Assembly (NCBI GenBank): GCA_024138025.1
Contig: JAMXBD010001452.1
Span: forward strand, 1-64,000
Direction: 5' to 3'
Length of the DNA: 64,000 nt
Source: Combretum micranthum
Taxonomy: Eukaryota > Streptophyta > Magnoliopsida > Myrtales > Combretaceae
The notes beneath the pieces were generated by a model, which saw nothing but the letters and a program-made list of their open reading frames with translations, searched no databases and was not told where the DNA came from. Position numbers and translations under genes: made by a program. Below are positions 45,536 through 57,183 of this stretch, in pieces; the stretch's first letter is position 1, and each line of letters begins with the position of its first letter.

Positions 45536-45895
45536 ATGCCAGACAGCATGTCAAAAATTTCATTTTCCATTGGATTAAATGTTTCGGATGTAACATTTTT
45601 CACCTCTTGGCTCATGGATTCAGGAGCTACCAATCATATTACCTACTCACCAAATGTCTTTACCACCTATTCCTTATGCCCAACCAGTAGAAAAATAGCC
45701 ATTGTAGATGGTTCTTTGACCATTGTGGCAGGAATTGGAAGTGTTCAAATTAACCCATTGTTAACCTTGTAAAATGTCCTTCATGTTCCTAAGCTATCTA
45801 CCAATATGATATCTATCTAAAAACTTACTCATGACTTTATAATGTAGCGTGGTTTTTCATCATAATGATTGTATAGTTCTGGAAAAGGGTTTAGG
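45536..45895 (+). pseudogene. Protease part of the Copia element, cut by the hAT-like insertion
   Basis: 'SWLMDSGATNHITYSPNVFT' (about 45605-45664) carries the DSGA active-site motif of Copia protease. 'NVLHVPKLSTNMISI' follows after a stop at 45769. The frame runs out at the hAT-like element, which begins at 45896. Confidence 0.8.
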
Positions 45896-46728
45896 TAGAC
45901 ATCGGCACAGGGCGGTTTCGAACCGCAAACCATCCCTGACGGTTTCGTACTCGGGAACCGCTTTATCGGGGATGGTTAAGAACAGCCGGAGGACCCACCG
46001 GAACCAGCGGTTCCACCGTTTCCGACCCACCATTAAAAAAAAATAATAATAATAATAAGAGAGACTAAATGTGGGGAAGTTAATAAATATGTGTGATGTG
46101 TTTAAGCCGAGGGTTATAGTGAAACGAAAGTTTTGGTCCTCGAAGACTAAATGTGGGGAAGTTACAGAAAGAGAGAGAGAAGGGTAGGTGAGCAGAATGT
46201 GGCTGCACGTTTCCTGGATTTGTAGGAGAAAGAAGATAGATGGAGAGAGACAAAAATAAGGGAGAGAAACTAGAGAAACAGATAGAGAGAGAGAGATGTG
46301 GGGGAAGGTGAAGAAAGCAATTCATAAAGATTACTACATTTTTATTACCAAAAGTGGAAATGATATTTTTTTCTTCATATTTTTGGTTTTGGTCGGAAAC
46401 TTTTTATTTCTATGAAAAAATTGTCAACTTTGTTCACCCAACTTTTTACATAAATTAAATTTACTTAATAGTTATCCATTTAATAAAATAAAAGGTCCAC
46501 ACAGTCATGAATTTGGTTTTGGGGGGGGGTGGTTGGGGTTGTGTGGGGGAGGGAGGCCAGTCTAAAAAAAAAGAAAAAAGAAAAAACTTGGTTCATGGTT
46601 TATGGTTCATGTGGAATCAGAATCGGAACCGGCAGTTCCATGGAACTATGAACCGCCCCGGCTCTGGCAGTTCCGGTTCCGGTTCGGGTCTGGAACCTAC
46701 CCAAACCATGCCAATGTCTAGGTTTGGG
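45888..46728. mobile_element. Non-autonomous hAT-like element (825 bp) inside the Copia element
   Basis: The element spans 45896-46720. The left end TAGACATCGGCA and the right end, reversed and complemented, TAGACATTGGCA form a 12-bp inverted repeat with one mismatch. Flanks are GGTTTAGG (45888-45895) and GGTTTGGG (46721-46728), an 8-bp duplication with one change, as in the hAT superfamily. Subterminal 'cggtttcg', 'ggaaccgc' and 'ggttccggttc' repeats are typical of hAT ends. There is no transposase. 'agactaaatgtggggaagtt' occurs twice (46060 and 46145). Confidence 0.82.
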
Positions 46729-47700
46729 GAAGATGATTGGACATGCTAGAGAATGGAATGGCCTCTACTTTCTTAAAACAAGTCAACCAACCATCACTAA
46801 GGATAAAAATCAATGTCATTGGTTGATGAGTCTTTGTCATCCAATAAGAGAAAAGTTGGCTCCATCATCATCGATTCAAACATCCATCATTTCAAGTCAT
46901 TAACCTTTTGTTTCCATCTTTGTTTAGAAGTCTAGAAGTTGAGTCCTTTCATCGTAAAAAATGTGAACTTGCCAAACACAAACATGTACCCTTTCCAGCG
47001 AGTAATAAAAGAAGTTCAATTCCTTTTTATTTAATTCATAGTGATGTTTGAGGTCCATCCACTGTTGCTAATATCTCTAGGGCACGATGGTTTGTTTCTT
47101 TTATTGATGATAGTACTTGAGTTTGCTGGATTTTTCTTCTTAAACAAAAATCTGATGTCAAGATTGTTTTCCCAAATTTTTGTTCCATAATTAAAAATTA
47201 GTTTGGAGTAACCATCAAGAGAGTTAGGTCTGATAATGCAAGGGACTATTGCAATCAAATTCTAAGTTCATATTTTCAAAAAGAAGGGATAATACATGAG
47301 TCATCTTATGTGAATACCCCGCAGCACAATGGAGTTGCAAAGAGGAAAAATTGTGATCTCCTTGAAAAAACCCAAGCCTTGTTATTTGAAAATCATGTAC
47401 CTAAAACCTTTTGTGTAGGGGAGGGTTGTTCTTACAGCAACACATCTCATAAACAGATTACCATCTAGAGTCCTATGGTTTAAGAGTCCAATAGACGTAT
47501 TGTCTACCTTTTACCCTAACCTACATACCACAAATAATCTTTTTCCTAGAGTATTTGGGTATATATCCTTTGTAAATGTTCACAATCACAACCAAGGGAA
47601 ATTGGATCCTAGAGCTATAAAGTATGTATTTGTGGGATATTTGTCAACCCAAAAAGGTTACAAGTGTTATCATCCATCTTCCTGAAAATTATTTGTTTCT
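46729..47700 (+). pseudogene. Integrase of the Copia element, broken
   Basis: After the hAT-like element the frame resumes with 'GRMIGHARENGMASTFLKQ'. The zinc-binding part then includes 'CELAKHKHVPFPASNK' (about 46960-47007). The catalytic core shows 'IHSDVWGPST'-like sequence with an internal stop near 47049, 'VSFIDDSTWVCWIFLL' (about 47094-47140) and 'NTPQQHNGVAKRKN' (about 47310-47352). Later parts (47500-47685) are open but degraded. Confidence 0.8.
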
Positions 47701-48136
47701 ATGGATGTTACCTTCAATGAATATGAATCTTACTTTTCGAACCCTTATCTTCAAGAGGAGAAGTTAGTAAGAGAAAATGAGGGTTTTGGGTTTTGACTAG
47801 ATGTTATATCTTTCAGTTTCAAACCATCCTACTTCCTTGTCCATTAGTGATCATGCCCCAGTTCAATCTAAGCTATTTGAGTCTATCATAGTCTCCTCTA
47901 AACTTGTGTCTGATCCTGTAACGATAGCTTCTGTGTCTACTCAACTCAAAACTGAGTCTATTCCTAAGGATGTTAATTATGGCAAAGGAAAGATGTATGC
48001 AAGGGAGAAGATGGTTTCCCCCAAACCTATGTAAGTCCAAGAGTTCGATAAAGTAATGGTTTCTAAACCTACATTATAGATTGAAACCGAACCAGAGCTA
48101 GAGAGTGAGACCCATAGGGGTAGTAATGACACAGAC

Positions 48137-48960
48137 TTGCCCATTGCATTAAGAAAAGGTACGAGAGAGTGCACTAAAAGACATTTATATCCCTTGCACA
48201 CTTCTTATCCTTTAAGTTTTTCCCCATCACATAGAGCCTTCTTAAGTAACCTAGAAACTATTGCCATTCCTTCCAATCTATCTGAAGCTTTGTCTAATGA
48301 AAAATGGAAGGAAGCTATGAATGTAGAAATGGAGGTACTAGAAAAGAAAAAAACATGGGAGCATGTCGATTTACTAGTAAGGAAGAAACCGGTAGAATGT
48401 AAATGGGTGTACACAGTAAAGTATAGAGCTAATGGCTCAATGGAGAGATACAAGGCAAAGTTGATAGCCAAAAGTTATACTTAGATGTATGGAGTGGATT
48501 ATCTAGAGACTTTTGCCCTAGTTGCAAATTTGAATACTGTTAGAGTCATATTGTCTTTGGCAACCAACTTTGGATGGGATTTACAAAAGGTTGATGTAAA
48601 AAATGCTTTCTTGCATGGAGATCTAAAGGAAGAGATGTATATGGAGATCCCATCTGATTATAAAAAAGAGACCCTGATTATACAGTGTGTAGATTAAAGA
48701 GGGCATTATATGGGCTTAAACAATCTCCTCCTCAATGGTTCGGCAGGTTTGCCAAAGTTATGGTAATGTTAGGATATAAGCAAAGTCAAGGAGATCATAT
48801 ACTGTTCATCAAACACTTTAGGGGGAGTCACGGTTCTCTTAGTTTATGTGGATGATATAATTGTTATAGGAAATGATGATCAGGAAAGACATTTTTTGAA
48901 CGAGTACTTGGAAAAAGAATTTTAAGATTAAAACATTTGGGAAGTTAAAGTGTTTTCTCA
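48137..48960 (+). pseudogene. Reverse transcriptase of the Copia element, broken
   Basis: 'EALSNEKWKEAMNVEMEVLE', 'VECKWVYTVKYRANGSMERY' and, after a stop at 48482, 'DLQKVDVKNAFLHGDLKEEM' are classic RVT_2 blocks. 'ALYGLKQSPPQWF' follows in another frame. The catalytic box YVDD is preserved near 48846-48857, but frameshifts surround it. Upstream, 47801-48034 is a low-complexity linker. Confidence 0.88.
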
Positions 48961-48968
48961 GAATTGAA

Positions 48969-49803
48969 GTGACACATTCAAAGAAGGGAATTTTTCTCTC
49001 TCAACAGAAGTATGTAACTAATCTACTCAAGGAGATGGGTGAAACAGCATGCAAACCGGTGAGTACTCCAATAGATCTAAATGTAAAGCTTGGAATAGTA
49101 GAGGAAGATGCTATGGTGGACAAAGGAATGTATCAACATTTGGTGAGAAAGCTCATTCATCTATCCCACACACGACTAGATATAACTTATGCTATGAGTG
49201 TGATTAGTCAATTCATGCACAGTCCAAAAGAGATTCATCATCGAGCAGCACAAAGAGTGCTGCAATATCTTAAAGGTACACCAGGAAGAGGAATTCTCTT
49301 TAGGAGAAGTAAGAACCTAATACTTGAAGCCTACACAGATGCTGATTATGCTGGATCATTGATTGATAGAAGATTGACCACTAGATATTGTACGTTTCTT
49401 GGTGGGAACCTTGTGGCGTGGAGGAGTAAGAAGCAAAATGTAGTAGCACGATCTAGTGCAGAGGCTGAATTTCGAGCAATGGCTCAAGGAGTATGTGAGT
49501 TACTTTGGCTGAAGATCATTCTAGAAGACATGAGAATCAAGTTGAAGCGCCCAATAAAGCTTTATTGCGATAATAAGTCTACAATTAGCGTAGCCTACAA
49601 TCCCGTGCAACATGACTGAACAAAGCACATAGAAATTTATAGACATTTTATCAAGGAGAAATTGGAGAGTGGATTGATCTACACACTTTATGTGTCTACA
49701 AATGATCGGCTCGTTGATGTGTTAACCAAAGGGTTAAGTGATCCAGCGTTTGAAATTATTGTATCCAAGCTAGGAATGGAGAATATTTATTCACCAGCTT
49801 GAG
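48969..49803 (+). pseudogene. RNase H domain of the Copia element
   Basis: Open from 48969 to 49619. It contains 'YTDADYAGSLIDRRLTTRYC', 'SSAEAEFRAMAQGVCELLWL' and 'LYCDNKSTISVAYNPVQHD', the usual Copia RNase H blocks with their Asp and Glu residues. A TGA at 49617-49619 replaces the codon before 'TKHIEIYRHFIKEKL', and sequence continues to 'DVLTKGLSDPAF' (about 49716-49751). This is the best preserved part of the element. Confidence 0.88.
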
Positions 49804-49809
49804 GAGGAG
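49801..49809 (+). other. Polypurine tract of the Copia element
   Basis: GAGGAGGAG lies directly before the 3' LTR start TGTGGGAAAATATGG. Confidence 0.85.
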
Positions 49810-50030
49810 TGTGGGAAAATATGGTCAATTGGTTTATTTTAGGAAAGTCATGTTGTAGATATTGTAATTATAGAATCAGACTAAATTAGGGAAGTTTGAA
49901 CCTTAAATTAGGAGATTTTGTTATCAGTCTTTTAAGGTAGTTGCCTATTTTTTTTTTAGATAGCTTGTATATAATTGATTCATTGTAAACCCTAAAAAAT
50001 AATATAAATTATTCTCTTTCAGTTTTGACA
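49810..50030 (+). repeat. 3' LTR of the Copia element
   Basis: Starts TGTGGG and ends TTTTGACA, 221 bp. The last 95 bases match the 5' remnant at 45193-45287. Confidence 0.85.
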
Positions 50031-50710
50031 TTATTACCAATTCCTTCTCATAATGCATATCTGAAATATCAAGGAGTGCCCTTATGTTCAATATATTCCA
50101 TGAAGTATTCTCTTAACTTTTGTCGAATTCATCCAATAATATTTAGAGTGACTCTCTGTTATATGCAAAAATTTTCTCTACAAATATTTTACTCATACTT
50201 TACCATAAATCTATTAATTTAGGGGCAAGATTGACTAATAGGTATGCGTCTTCTTTGTTATAAACTTTGAAACTTTTTCAAATTGAGATTAGCTTAGTAA
50301 AAACTAATGGTATAAGAGCTCAAGTTGTAAAATTTCCATAGTGGCCTTCACCTGTATATCCATTAAATATAGGTCCATCTATTCTTAGTAATAAATGCAC
50401 ATAATAGGGTTAATGTTGAAGCTTCAACTTATGTAATGGGAATAGCATTAGAGCACCTTGCAAATTCATTGAGTGCAACATGTGATGAGGAGCTAGCCTT
50501 TAAGTTAAAATCTTATATATATATATATATATATATATTTGTCTCGATTCTTAGGTACCACATGGAAACTCATTCACACAGGACATTGCCATTAACATTA
50601 GGAGGATTATTTAGTTAAGATTCTTATGTGATGCCTCACAACGATTGGTAAAGTCACACCTTGTTGCATTGTAGTAATGGAGGCTATATTAAGCTTGAAT
50701 TAAGATAACG
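50031..50710. other. AT-rich spacer with an (AT)n microsatellite at 50514-50539
   Basis: No gene seen; the ORFs at 50025-50222 and 50436-50618 show no domain and the latter runs through the (AT)n tract. Confidence 0.45.
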
Positions 50711-50941
50711 GGTCTGTTTGTTTTGGCTTTTTCCGGCAGATTTAGACACTTTTTCAAACTTTTTTCTAATAATTATTTATCAAGAAATAGATATAGATAA
50801 AAAAAAAAAAGTTGACAGTTCTCATCAAAGATCAAATAGAATAAATATAGATAAAATTTAGATGCAAATCGGATATATTTACACATATCATTTTAAAAAA
50901 AGATACAAATATAGATGAAAAACAGACAATCCAAACAGATC
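50711..50941 (+). mobile_element. MITE-like element with GGTCTGTTTG ends
   Basis: The left end GGTCTGTTTGTTTTG and the right end, reversed and complemented, GATCTGTTTGGATTG form an imperfect inverted repeat. The inside is AT-rich and non-coding. An inverted relative lies at 30780-30990. No clear target duplication was found, so the superfamily is open. Confidence 0.6.
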
Positions 50942-51810
50942 ATGAATTGATCCATAGTTATATAGTTCTCAAGTAATGTACATCATCTACATATCCTTAA
51001 ATCACATTCTTACATAGTATTGTCATGATTGGCATCTTTGAGTGTTAAAATTGCTTGTTTAGGACTTCACAATTGACTTCTTGTTCCTTAGAATTACCAT
51101 TATTGGCTTTAGTTGTAGCCTTCCTTAAGAGAACTATTGTTAAGTTTCTAATGAAGTCATCAAAATGTAGATAAAAAGATCTAGTTGATGGCATTAATCA
51201 TTTGTAACCTCTACCCATTCTTCATTATACAACTCTTTATAAACCAATATTATGTTTAATGTCAGTTACACAAGATATGGTTTTAGAGAAGTAACATGGA
51301 ATGTCACATGAAGATGCTAAGAGAGAATGACAAGGATGACAACTGGCTGTATGTGTAATAGGTAGAGGAGTTATTCCGTGTCTTTCCCATTGTTCTTAAG
51401 GAAAAATAGAGCATTCTTTGTTCTAAATTATGTACTAATCACCATGCATTGTTTCTCAAAATTAATGAACCATTAAAGGGGAACAAGCTTTGAGTAATTA
51501 TATAATGTTTGTCTATTGATGATGTCCCATTGAGGTGTATTGACAGTTAATATGAGTTATCCTCTTAACGGTGCCTTCCATACATTCCTCTTGAGTTCAA
51601 GCCTATAAAAGGCCTTTATAAGTTGATAAGCCTTCTTAAAAAAGGTTGAAAGCAAATGAATCGGTCCAATGATTGTTATTTTAAGCCCACCATGAATGTT
51701 TCTCTCTAAGCCATCCAAAATCTATGGAGTTTACTCCCTTGGTACTATCGTTTAACTTAAAAAGGTTAAGCATGGTATGCATTGCACTCTACATAATACA
51801 TTAGGATATT
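50942..51810. other. AT-rich intergenic DNA, nothing recognised
   Basis: No ORF above background and no repeat boundary. Confidence 0.4.
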
Positions 51811-52758
51811 TGTTATACCTCAAATCTCAATTCTTTTATTTCCAAAAAGTTAACGTCTAACATTTTAAATTAAGTTTCCAATATTGGGTGTAAATTGACT
51901 TAATTTTCAAATTACTATTTACAAGGTTACGTTGTTTATACTAACTCCTGAAATTTTTGTTTGATAACATAGAGGGTCAGTTAAAAATGTAAAAGAGTTT
52001 AAACGTCCAAACCTTAATCGGTAATGTTCCAAACTATAACTAATGATGTCCAAAACCTAATTGGAAAATCATAAACCCTAAAGATCTTTGGAAAAACTCT
52101 AAGGAACACTTATAGCCTTGAGAGAACTCGGCTAGACACCCTAAACCCTATAGGAATAACCCTAGTAGCTCCATAACCTTAGAAATCGAATCGAGACCTA
52201 ATGAATCAACCTTAAACCTTATATCCAAAACCATAACTCAATAATCTTAATGATAATGAAAACTTAGAGAATAGTCAAAGAAAATTGATAATATCAAAAC
52301 AAACATTGATAAATTTGTTGAATACACTCAAGTAAACTATAATTGCATAAATCAAAACCACTTGAACTTAACTTAAGGTGTAATCCCGTAACAAGTGTAA
52401 ATGTATAATTTTGACTATAATGTATTAATGGAGATCTAAAAACACAAATTTAAATCTAATTTTCTTCATTCCTCATAGATTACACCAACTACACCCATAA
52501 ACACAACACAAATTTCAAATTATCCAATCTGCAACAAAATGAGAACGTAACCGATCTCTTTGGGACAAAACCAAACTAGATTTCTCTCTCCCCCTCTTTT
52601 TGGAACTCCAGCCACCTTCATCTCCCTTAAGATTTTTCCTCAACAAGTTTTGACTCCCCATTTTATGGAAGACTTTGTACTTTTCCATGATTATAGGAAA
52701 AATATTTGAGATCAATGTATAACCCAGCTTACCCTTTGCTTCAACACTTTCTCCCCAA

Positions 52759-52802
<44 letters not shown>

Positions 52803-54141
52803 ATACACATAAAAACACATAAGAAGCCTCTCATCCTCATCAACAAGCGTTGCACCAAGTTGAGAGAAAGGAAGAGTAAAGGTTCTTTAGCTTAAATTTC
52901 TTCTCGAAGTATCTTAAACTACTAAGTCCCCTTAATGTGAAAATAGGAATCGAGCATGCAAGTTATAGTGTAAGCATAGAAAATCATGTGATTGGAGAGA
53001 TTTATATCTTTAATGAATGATATTTATAGGAACACTTGTGGAATTCAATTTCTTAATTACTAGAAATGAGATATCCATGATATTATATAAACTGCTAGAG
53101 GAATTTCATGTTTTCCCCTTGTTCTCATGTTTACTAAGAAGCTCGTCGTATAGTAGGAAGCAGAATTGATTAATCATGTTGTATTAGGAATATTAGAAGT
53201 TATTATTTTGGTGAAAAAGTGAAGTATCGGGTATTGCTTGAATTATTGAAGTAATCTTACATGTAATTTGAAGACAAATTAAGAGAAACACTAATCTCCA
53301 TTATTGGTAAGCTTGGTCAAGACTTACAAGCGAAAAGTAAATATGGATTACAATGTCATTTAGGAGAAATCGAATATTACTTATGAAGATATGAAGTGAT
53401 GTAAGCACTATTTTTACAACTTTGGATGAAATCCTCTTTTTTTATTGGATGTTTTCTCCGCAAACCTTAATTCTCATCAATCACTTTGATTGTAGCAACT
53501 GAACTTTTTATTATTATGAATTATGTTTGGTACGCTGAAATTGTTCGAAATGGAATGGAATAGAATGATTAAGGGAATGATATTTCAATTCTTTTGTTTG
53601 GACATAAACATGGAATGGAATAAAAAGGAATGGTTATATAATGGAATTTATCAAAATTGTCCTTAACAACAAATAAAATAATAATAATATATAGATAAAA
53701 AAAAGTAATTAAATCAAGGATCAGTAATATATGATGAAAAGGAATCACGATTCCATCTTTGCAAAATCAAATTCTCTCCGGAATCGAGATTCTGGCTTGT
53801 GATAAGACTTAATCACGAAAGTTGAGCAATATGTTTCTTATTATGGGATCAAGGTCATATTATAATTTGGTATAAGAAGAACTTGATTCCTATTCCAAAA
53901 TCCAAGGCATATAATATAGGATAAGTGTTGACTTGATGTATATAGGCCAAACTCCTTATATTTTTAAAAATAAAATAATATCAATAAAATTGATGATATT
54001 ATTAATGATGATTATCATAATAATAATAATAATAAGTGATGACAGTTATATTGATGATAATAATATAATAAAAATTAAGTGATGATGACAATAATAATAT
54101 ACAATAATAGTCAGGTTGTATAGGTGTGTTTGAAATGTTAC
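51811..54141. mobile_element. Candidate Ty3-type LTR with decayed ends
   Basis: The left end TGTTATACCTCAAAT and the right end ATTT(G)AAATGTTACA resemble the inverted termini of long Ty3-type LTRs, as at 17278-20569. A leader-like pyrimidine-rich stretch with a microsatellite lies at 52580-52800. 'ataataataataataataag' and related triplets fill 53985-54115. Target duplication was not found and no domain is present, so this is weak. Confidence 0.25.
52759..52802. repeat. Compound (CT)n(CA)n microsatellite
   Basis: Thirteen CT units (52759-52784) run directly into about nine CA units (52785-52802). The minus-strand ORF across it (52515-52820) is an artefact of the repeat. Confidence 0.95.
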
Positions 54142-55920
54142 ACACACACAAAATTTCATATTATTTTACCACCATCAACTTTCTTGTTAATATTTGACAT
54201 GTATCAGTGTTTTATTCATCACGTAATTATTTTAAATAAAAATAAGGTAACTAGAAAAAATATAAATAAGTAATTATTAATTAACTAAAACAAATAAAAA
54301 AGGAATGAAAAAGTGACAAAAAATTTTGCGCTAACCATCCAAAGGTTAAGGGTAGTTAGCAACCACTCGGTAGGTCACTTAAAAGTACTTTGTTTTCTCA
54401 TCGATTACTTGAAAGTACTTTTTTTCTCATCAAGTGTTGCCATATGCCCATCTTTCTTAAGCAATCCAACAAAATTCCTAATATCTCAAAAAAGGAAGAA
54501 CCTTAATCTTCAATTGCTTCTTCTTAAGAAACTCACCAGGAATGGCATCTCTACATGGCTTTAGCATCCTCAAGTCCTTTAAAAGTGAAATTTTAGTATA
54601 TACTGACCTATCTATGTATATATCAAGTGCTTGCATTATTAATTGCATAAATAAAAAATTTCTTTGCATTTGTGAGCTTGTAGATGCTAATACCCCCTAC
54701 TAAGGGGATTTTAGGAAAAATTATCTGGGATCATATGAATTTTGATATAATGCAACGTTACATTTCTATCTCTACAAGAAAAAAGTATGTGAAATCTCAA
54801 TCACAATCTTTCATAACATTGAAATACTACAATTTCACATAGATCATAAAAATCTCGTATATCTTACTTTTATCTTCTTCCAACAAGTCCATCCATCTAT
54901 TCAATCATTCCCCATCTAAGAGCTCATATACAAGTATGTATTGCTCTTCCAATGATTCACAAACTTCTACTTTTAATTCCAATTTATTCTATTAATCTTG
55001 TAGAGCATCTTAATTTTTTTACACCTTTTCTTTATCTGTATTTCATTTTTTTCATTCTTACTATTTTAGTTAATTTTTTTCTTATATTATTTATTTAAAA
55101 TAATTATGTTGATAAACCAAACATCGCCACGTGTAAAACATTGATGGAAAATAATGTGTTAGAAAAATGTCTTTATAATATTTATTAAAGGTTAATATCT
55201 CAAATGGAAAACTAATAAAACATCAAGGATTAAAAATATATTTTTCCCTTTTCTTTATTTATCATATCTTGTTTACTTTTCATTTTCATGACCGTACCAT
55301 TTCATTATCAACACCTTTAGCACGTATTATTTTTTATTTTTTTTCTTTAAATATATTCAAAAGATATATCCTTTATGTTGACTTAGACATGCAAGGCATG
55401 TACGTCAAAACCTCCAACTTTTGGATGCATGCAAAAGTCCTAGGGGATTGGCCTAGATGCTTAGTGAGAGGGTAATCCTCATCTTTTGCTCTCCTAGATG
55501 TTAGTCACCGGTCCTTTTGACGACAAACAAGATAATAACCCCTTATACTTTTTTGAATGTTGATGTCAATATTTTCCATTATGTTCTCACCAGTGCTTAC
55601 TTGGAGCAAAGATATATACATTAAAATTACTCAATCTTTAGGCAAATTTTTATTGTACCTACTGGATGATAGAGGGAAAAAAATTACATGTTCTCATTTA
55701 ATTTCCTAGTTAGATAAACTCTTCACCATTTATGTAGATATCTTATTAAATGATCTTTCAATCTATTTCAAGAATCATGTCTTGAAATTAATATTGCATA
55801 CATTAAATCAATAAACCAACAAAACACACAAATGGATTCAAAGTGCATAAACTTTCATTAAATAAAGCAATCAATCCCCTATATCAAGATTAAGGTTTCT
55901 CAAGACTTAGGGGTAAAACA
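54142..55920. other. AT-rich intergenic DNA, no gene recognised
   Basis: Short ORFs at 54313-54564 and 55269-55475 have no domain. A slightly GC-richer patch lies at 55378-55480. Nothing else could be named. Confidence 0.4.
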
Positions 55921-56603
55921 AATTATTTTCCCATAAGAAAAGAAATATAAGAACAAGATTAGGAAAATAGTAATAATTCATAATAAAAGCCCCTTCTTGA
56001 TCCTTTCTTATGATCTTCAATGAGCTCATGTGTTTCTCTACTCTAAATTGACTAATTCTCTCTCTAAAAAATGGAAAAAAGAGAAGATTCCTTGTCAAAA
56101 TGATTAAAGACTGTTATTTATAAGTAGGGTAAAAATTTACTCCTACACAACCATCCTACTAGCCTATGTTCAAGCCCGCATAGGAACAAAATCAAGGAAT
56201 TTCACCTAGAATGCTTCCACACCCCAATCACAGCTTGTGTAGAAAGGAAAAAATGGTTAGAAGGTCTACAGGGGTTCCTACACAAGCTGTGATTGGGGCA
56301 TCCAGGGGCATTCCAGGTGAAATTCTTTGATTCTGTTCCTATACAAGCTTGAACATAGGGTGTGTAGGATGGTTGTGTAGGAGTAAACTTTTACCCTACT
56401 CATAAATAGCAATCTTTAATTATTTTGACGATGAATCTTCTTGTTCTTCCATTTTTTAAAGAGAGAATTAGTCAATTTAGAGTAGAGAAATGCATGACCT
56501 CATTAAAGATCACAGGAGAAGGATCAAGAAGGGGTTTTTGTCATGAATCATTACTATTTTCCTAGATCTTGTTCTTGTATTTCTTTTCTTATGGGAAAAT
56601 ATT
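55921..56603. repeat. Long inverted repeat (foldback) with arms of about 325 bp
   Basis: The left arm 55921-56242 and right arm 56278-56603 are reverse complements over almost their whole length, with scattered substitutions and small indels. The loop is 35 bases. The innermost 21 bp (56222-56242 with 56278-56298) pair perfectly; the core is CAGCTTGTGTAG with CTACACAAGCTG. Outer ends are AATTATTTTCCCATAAG and CTTATGGGAAAATATT. The arms look like LTR-type sequence ('ctacacaag', 'ttataagtagggtaa') joined head to head. The loop and innermost arm sequence reappears, reversed, at 56634-56692. Confidence 0.88.
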
Positions 56604-56633
56604 TCTTATGAGAATGGTTCACATGACCCCAAT

Positions 56634-56692
56634 CACAACTCGTGTAGGAACCCATGTAGACCTTCTAACCATTTTTCCCTTTCTACACAATT
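56634..56692 (-). repeat. Extra inverted copy of the foldback loop region
   Basis: 'ccttctaaccatttttccct' and the flanking 'ccccaatcacaactcgtgta' are the reverse complement of 56240-56298 with a few changes, so part of the foldback exists a third time. Confidence 0.7.
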
Positions 56693-57178
56693 GTCTACAC
56701 TGCTTTTGTAGTGTCCTTGTGCACATCTAAAGTTGCTTTTGGTCATAAAACTCATTCTACGCTAGTTTCTACATAGGTTGTGTAGCAACTCATGTATGTT
56801 ATAATCTTCCACTTATATAATTCCTTGTTAAAACCTCGTTTAATTCATCTGAATGCCTTCTTTAAGCTCATTTATCTTCTCTCATAAAATCAAATTTAAA
56901 TCCAGCAAGTATCATTTTCTTGATAAATTACATAAAACTCATGTCATATATCAACAAATTAATCCTTAAAATAAGAGTCTTTTGATACATATTAGCAAAA
57001 AAAAAAAAAAAACTCCTACAGAGTAGTTAGAAAATTGGAAAGAATTATGAGGTAATTTCTTTGAAATTGAGCAAATAACTCATAGATAACATATTGGATA
57101 AATTGGGAAAAAAGACCAAGCTTATAAGGATCAAGGTGACTTATGCTTAACTAATTTCTTACACTAGCTTTCTCTGTT
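56693..57178. other. AT-rich spacer, nothing recognised
   Basis: Contains several 'ctacac(a)' phrases near 56695-56800 that probably continue the foldback family, and a poly-A run at about 56997-57012. Confidence 0.4.
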
Positions 57179-57183
57179 ACATT

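Larger units (their letters stand above)
45193..50030 (+). mobile_element. Ty1/copia retrotransposon, degraded, 5' LTR truncated, gag missing
   Basis: Protein order is protease, integrase, reverse transcriptase, RNase H, which defines Ty1/copia. The 3' LTR is complete (221 bp), while only about the last 95 bases of the 5' LTR survive. Only about 300 bases separate the primer-binding site from the protease, so gag is essentially absent. Every domain carries stops or frameshifts, and a hAT-like element sits at 45896-46720. No target duplication can be tested because the left end is lost. Confidence 0.88.

Noticed and set aside
52515..52820. Minus-strand ORF with CVCVCV and RERERE runs
   Set aside because: Reads through the (CT)n(CA)n microsatellite; repeat artefact.
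53520..53790. 'ggaatggaat' rich block suspected as a MITE
   Set aside because: No inverted ends or target duplication could be identified.
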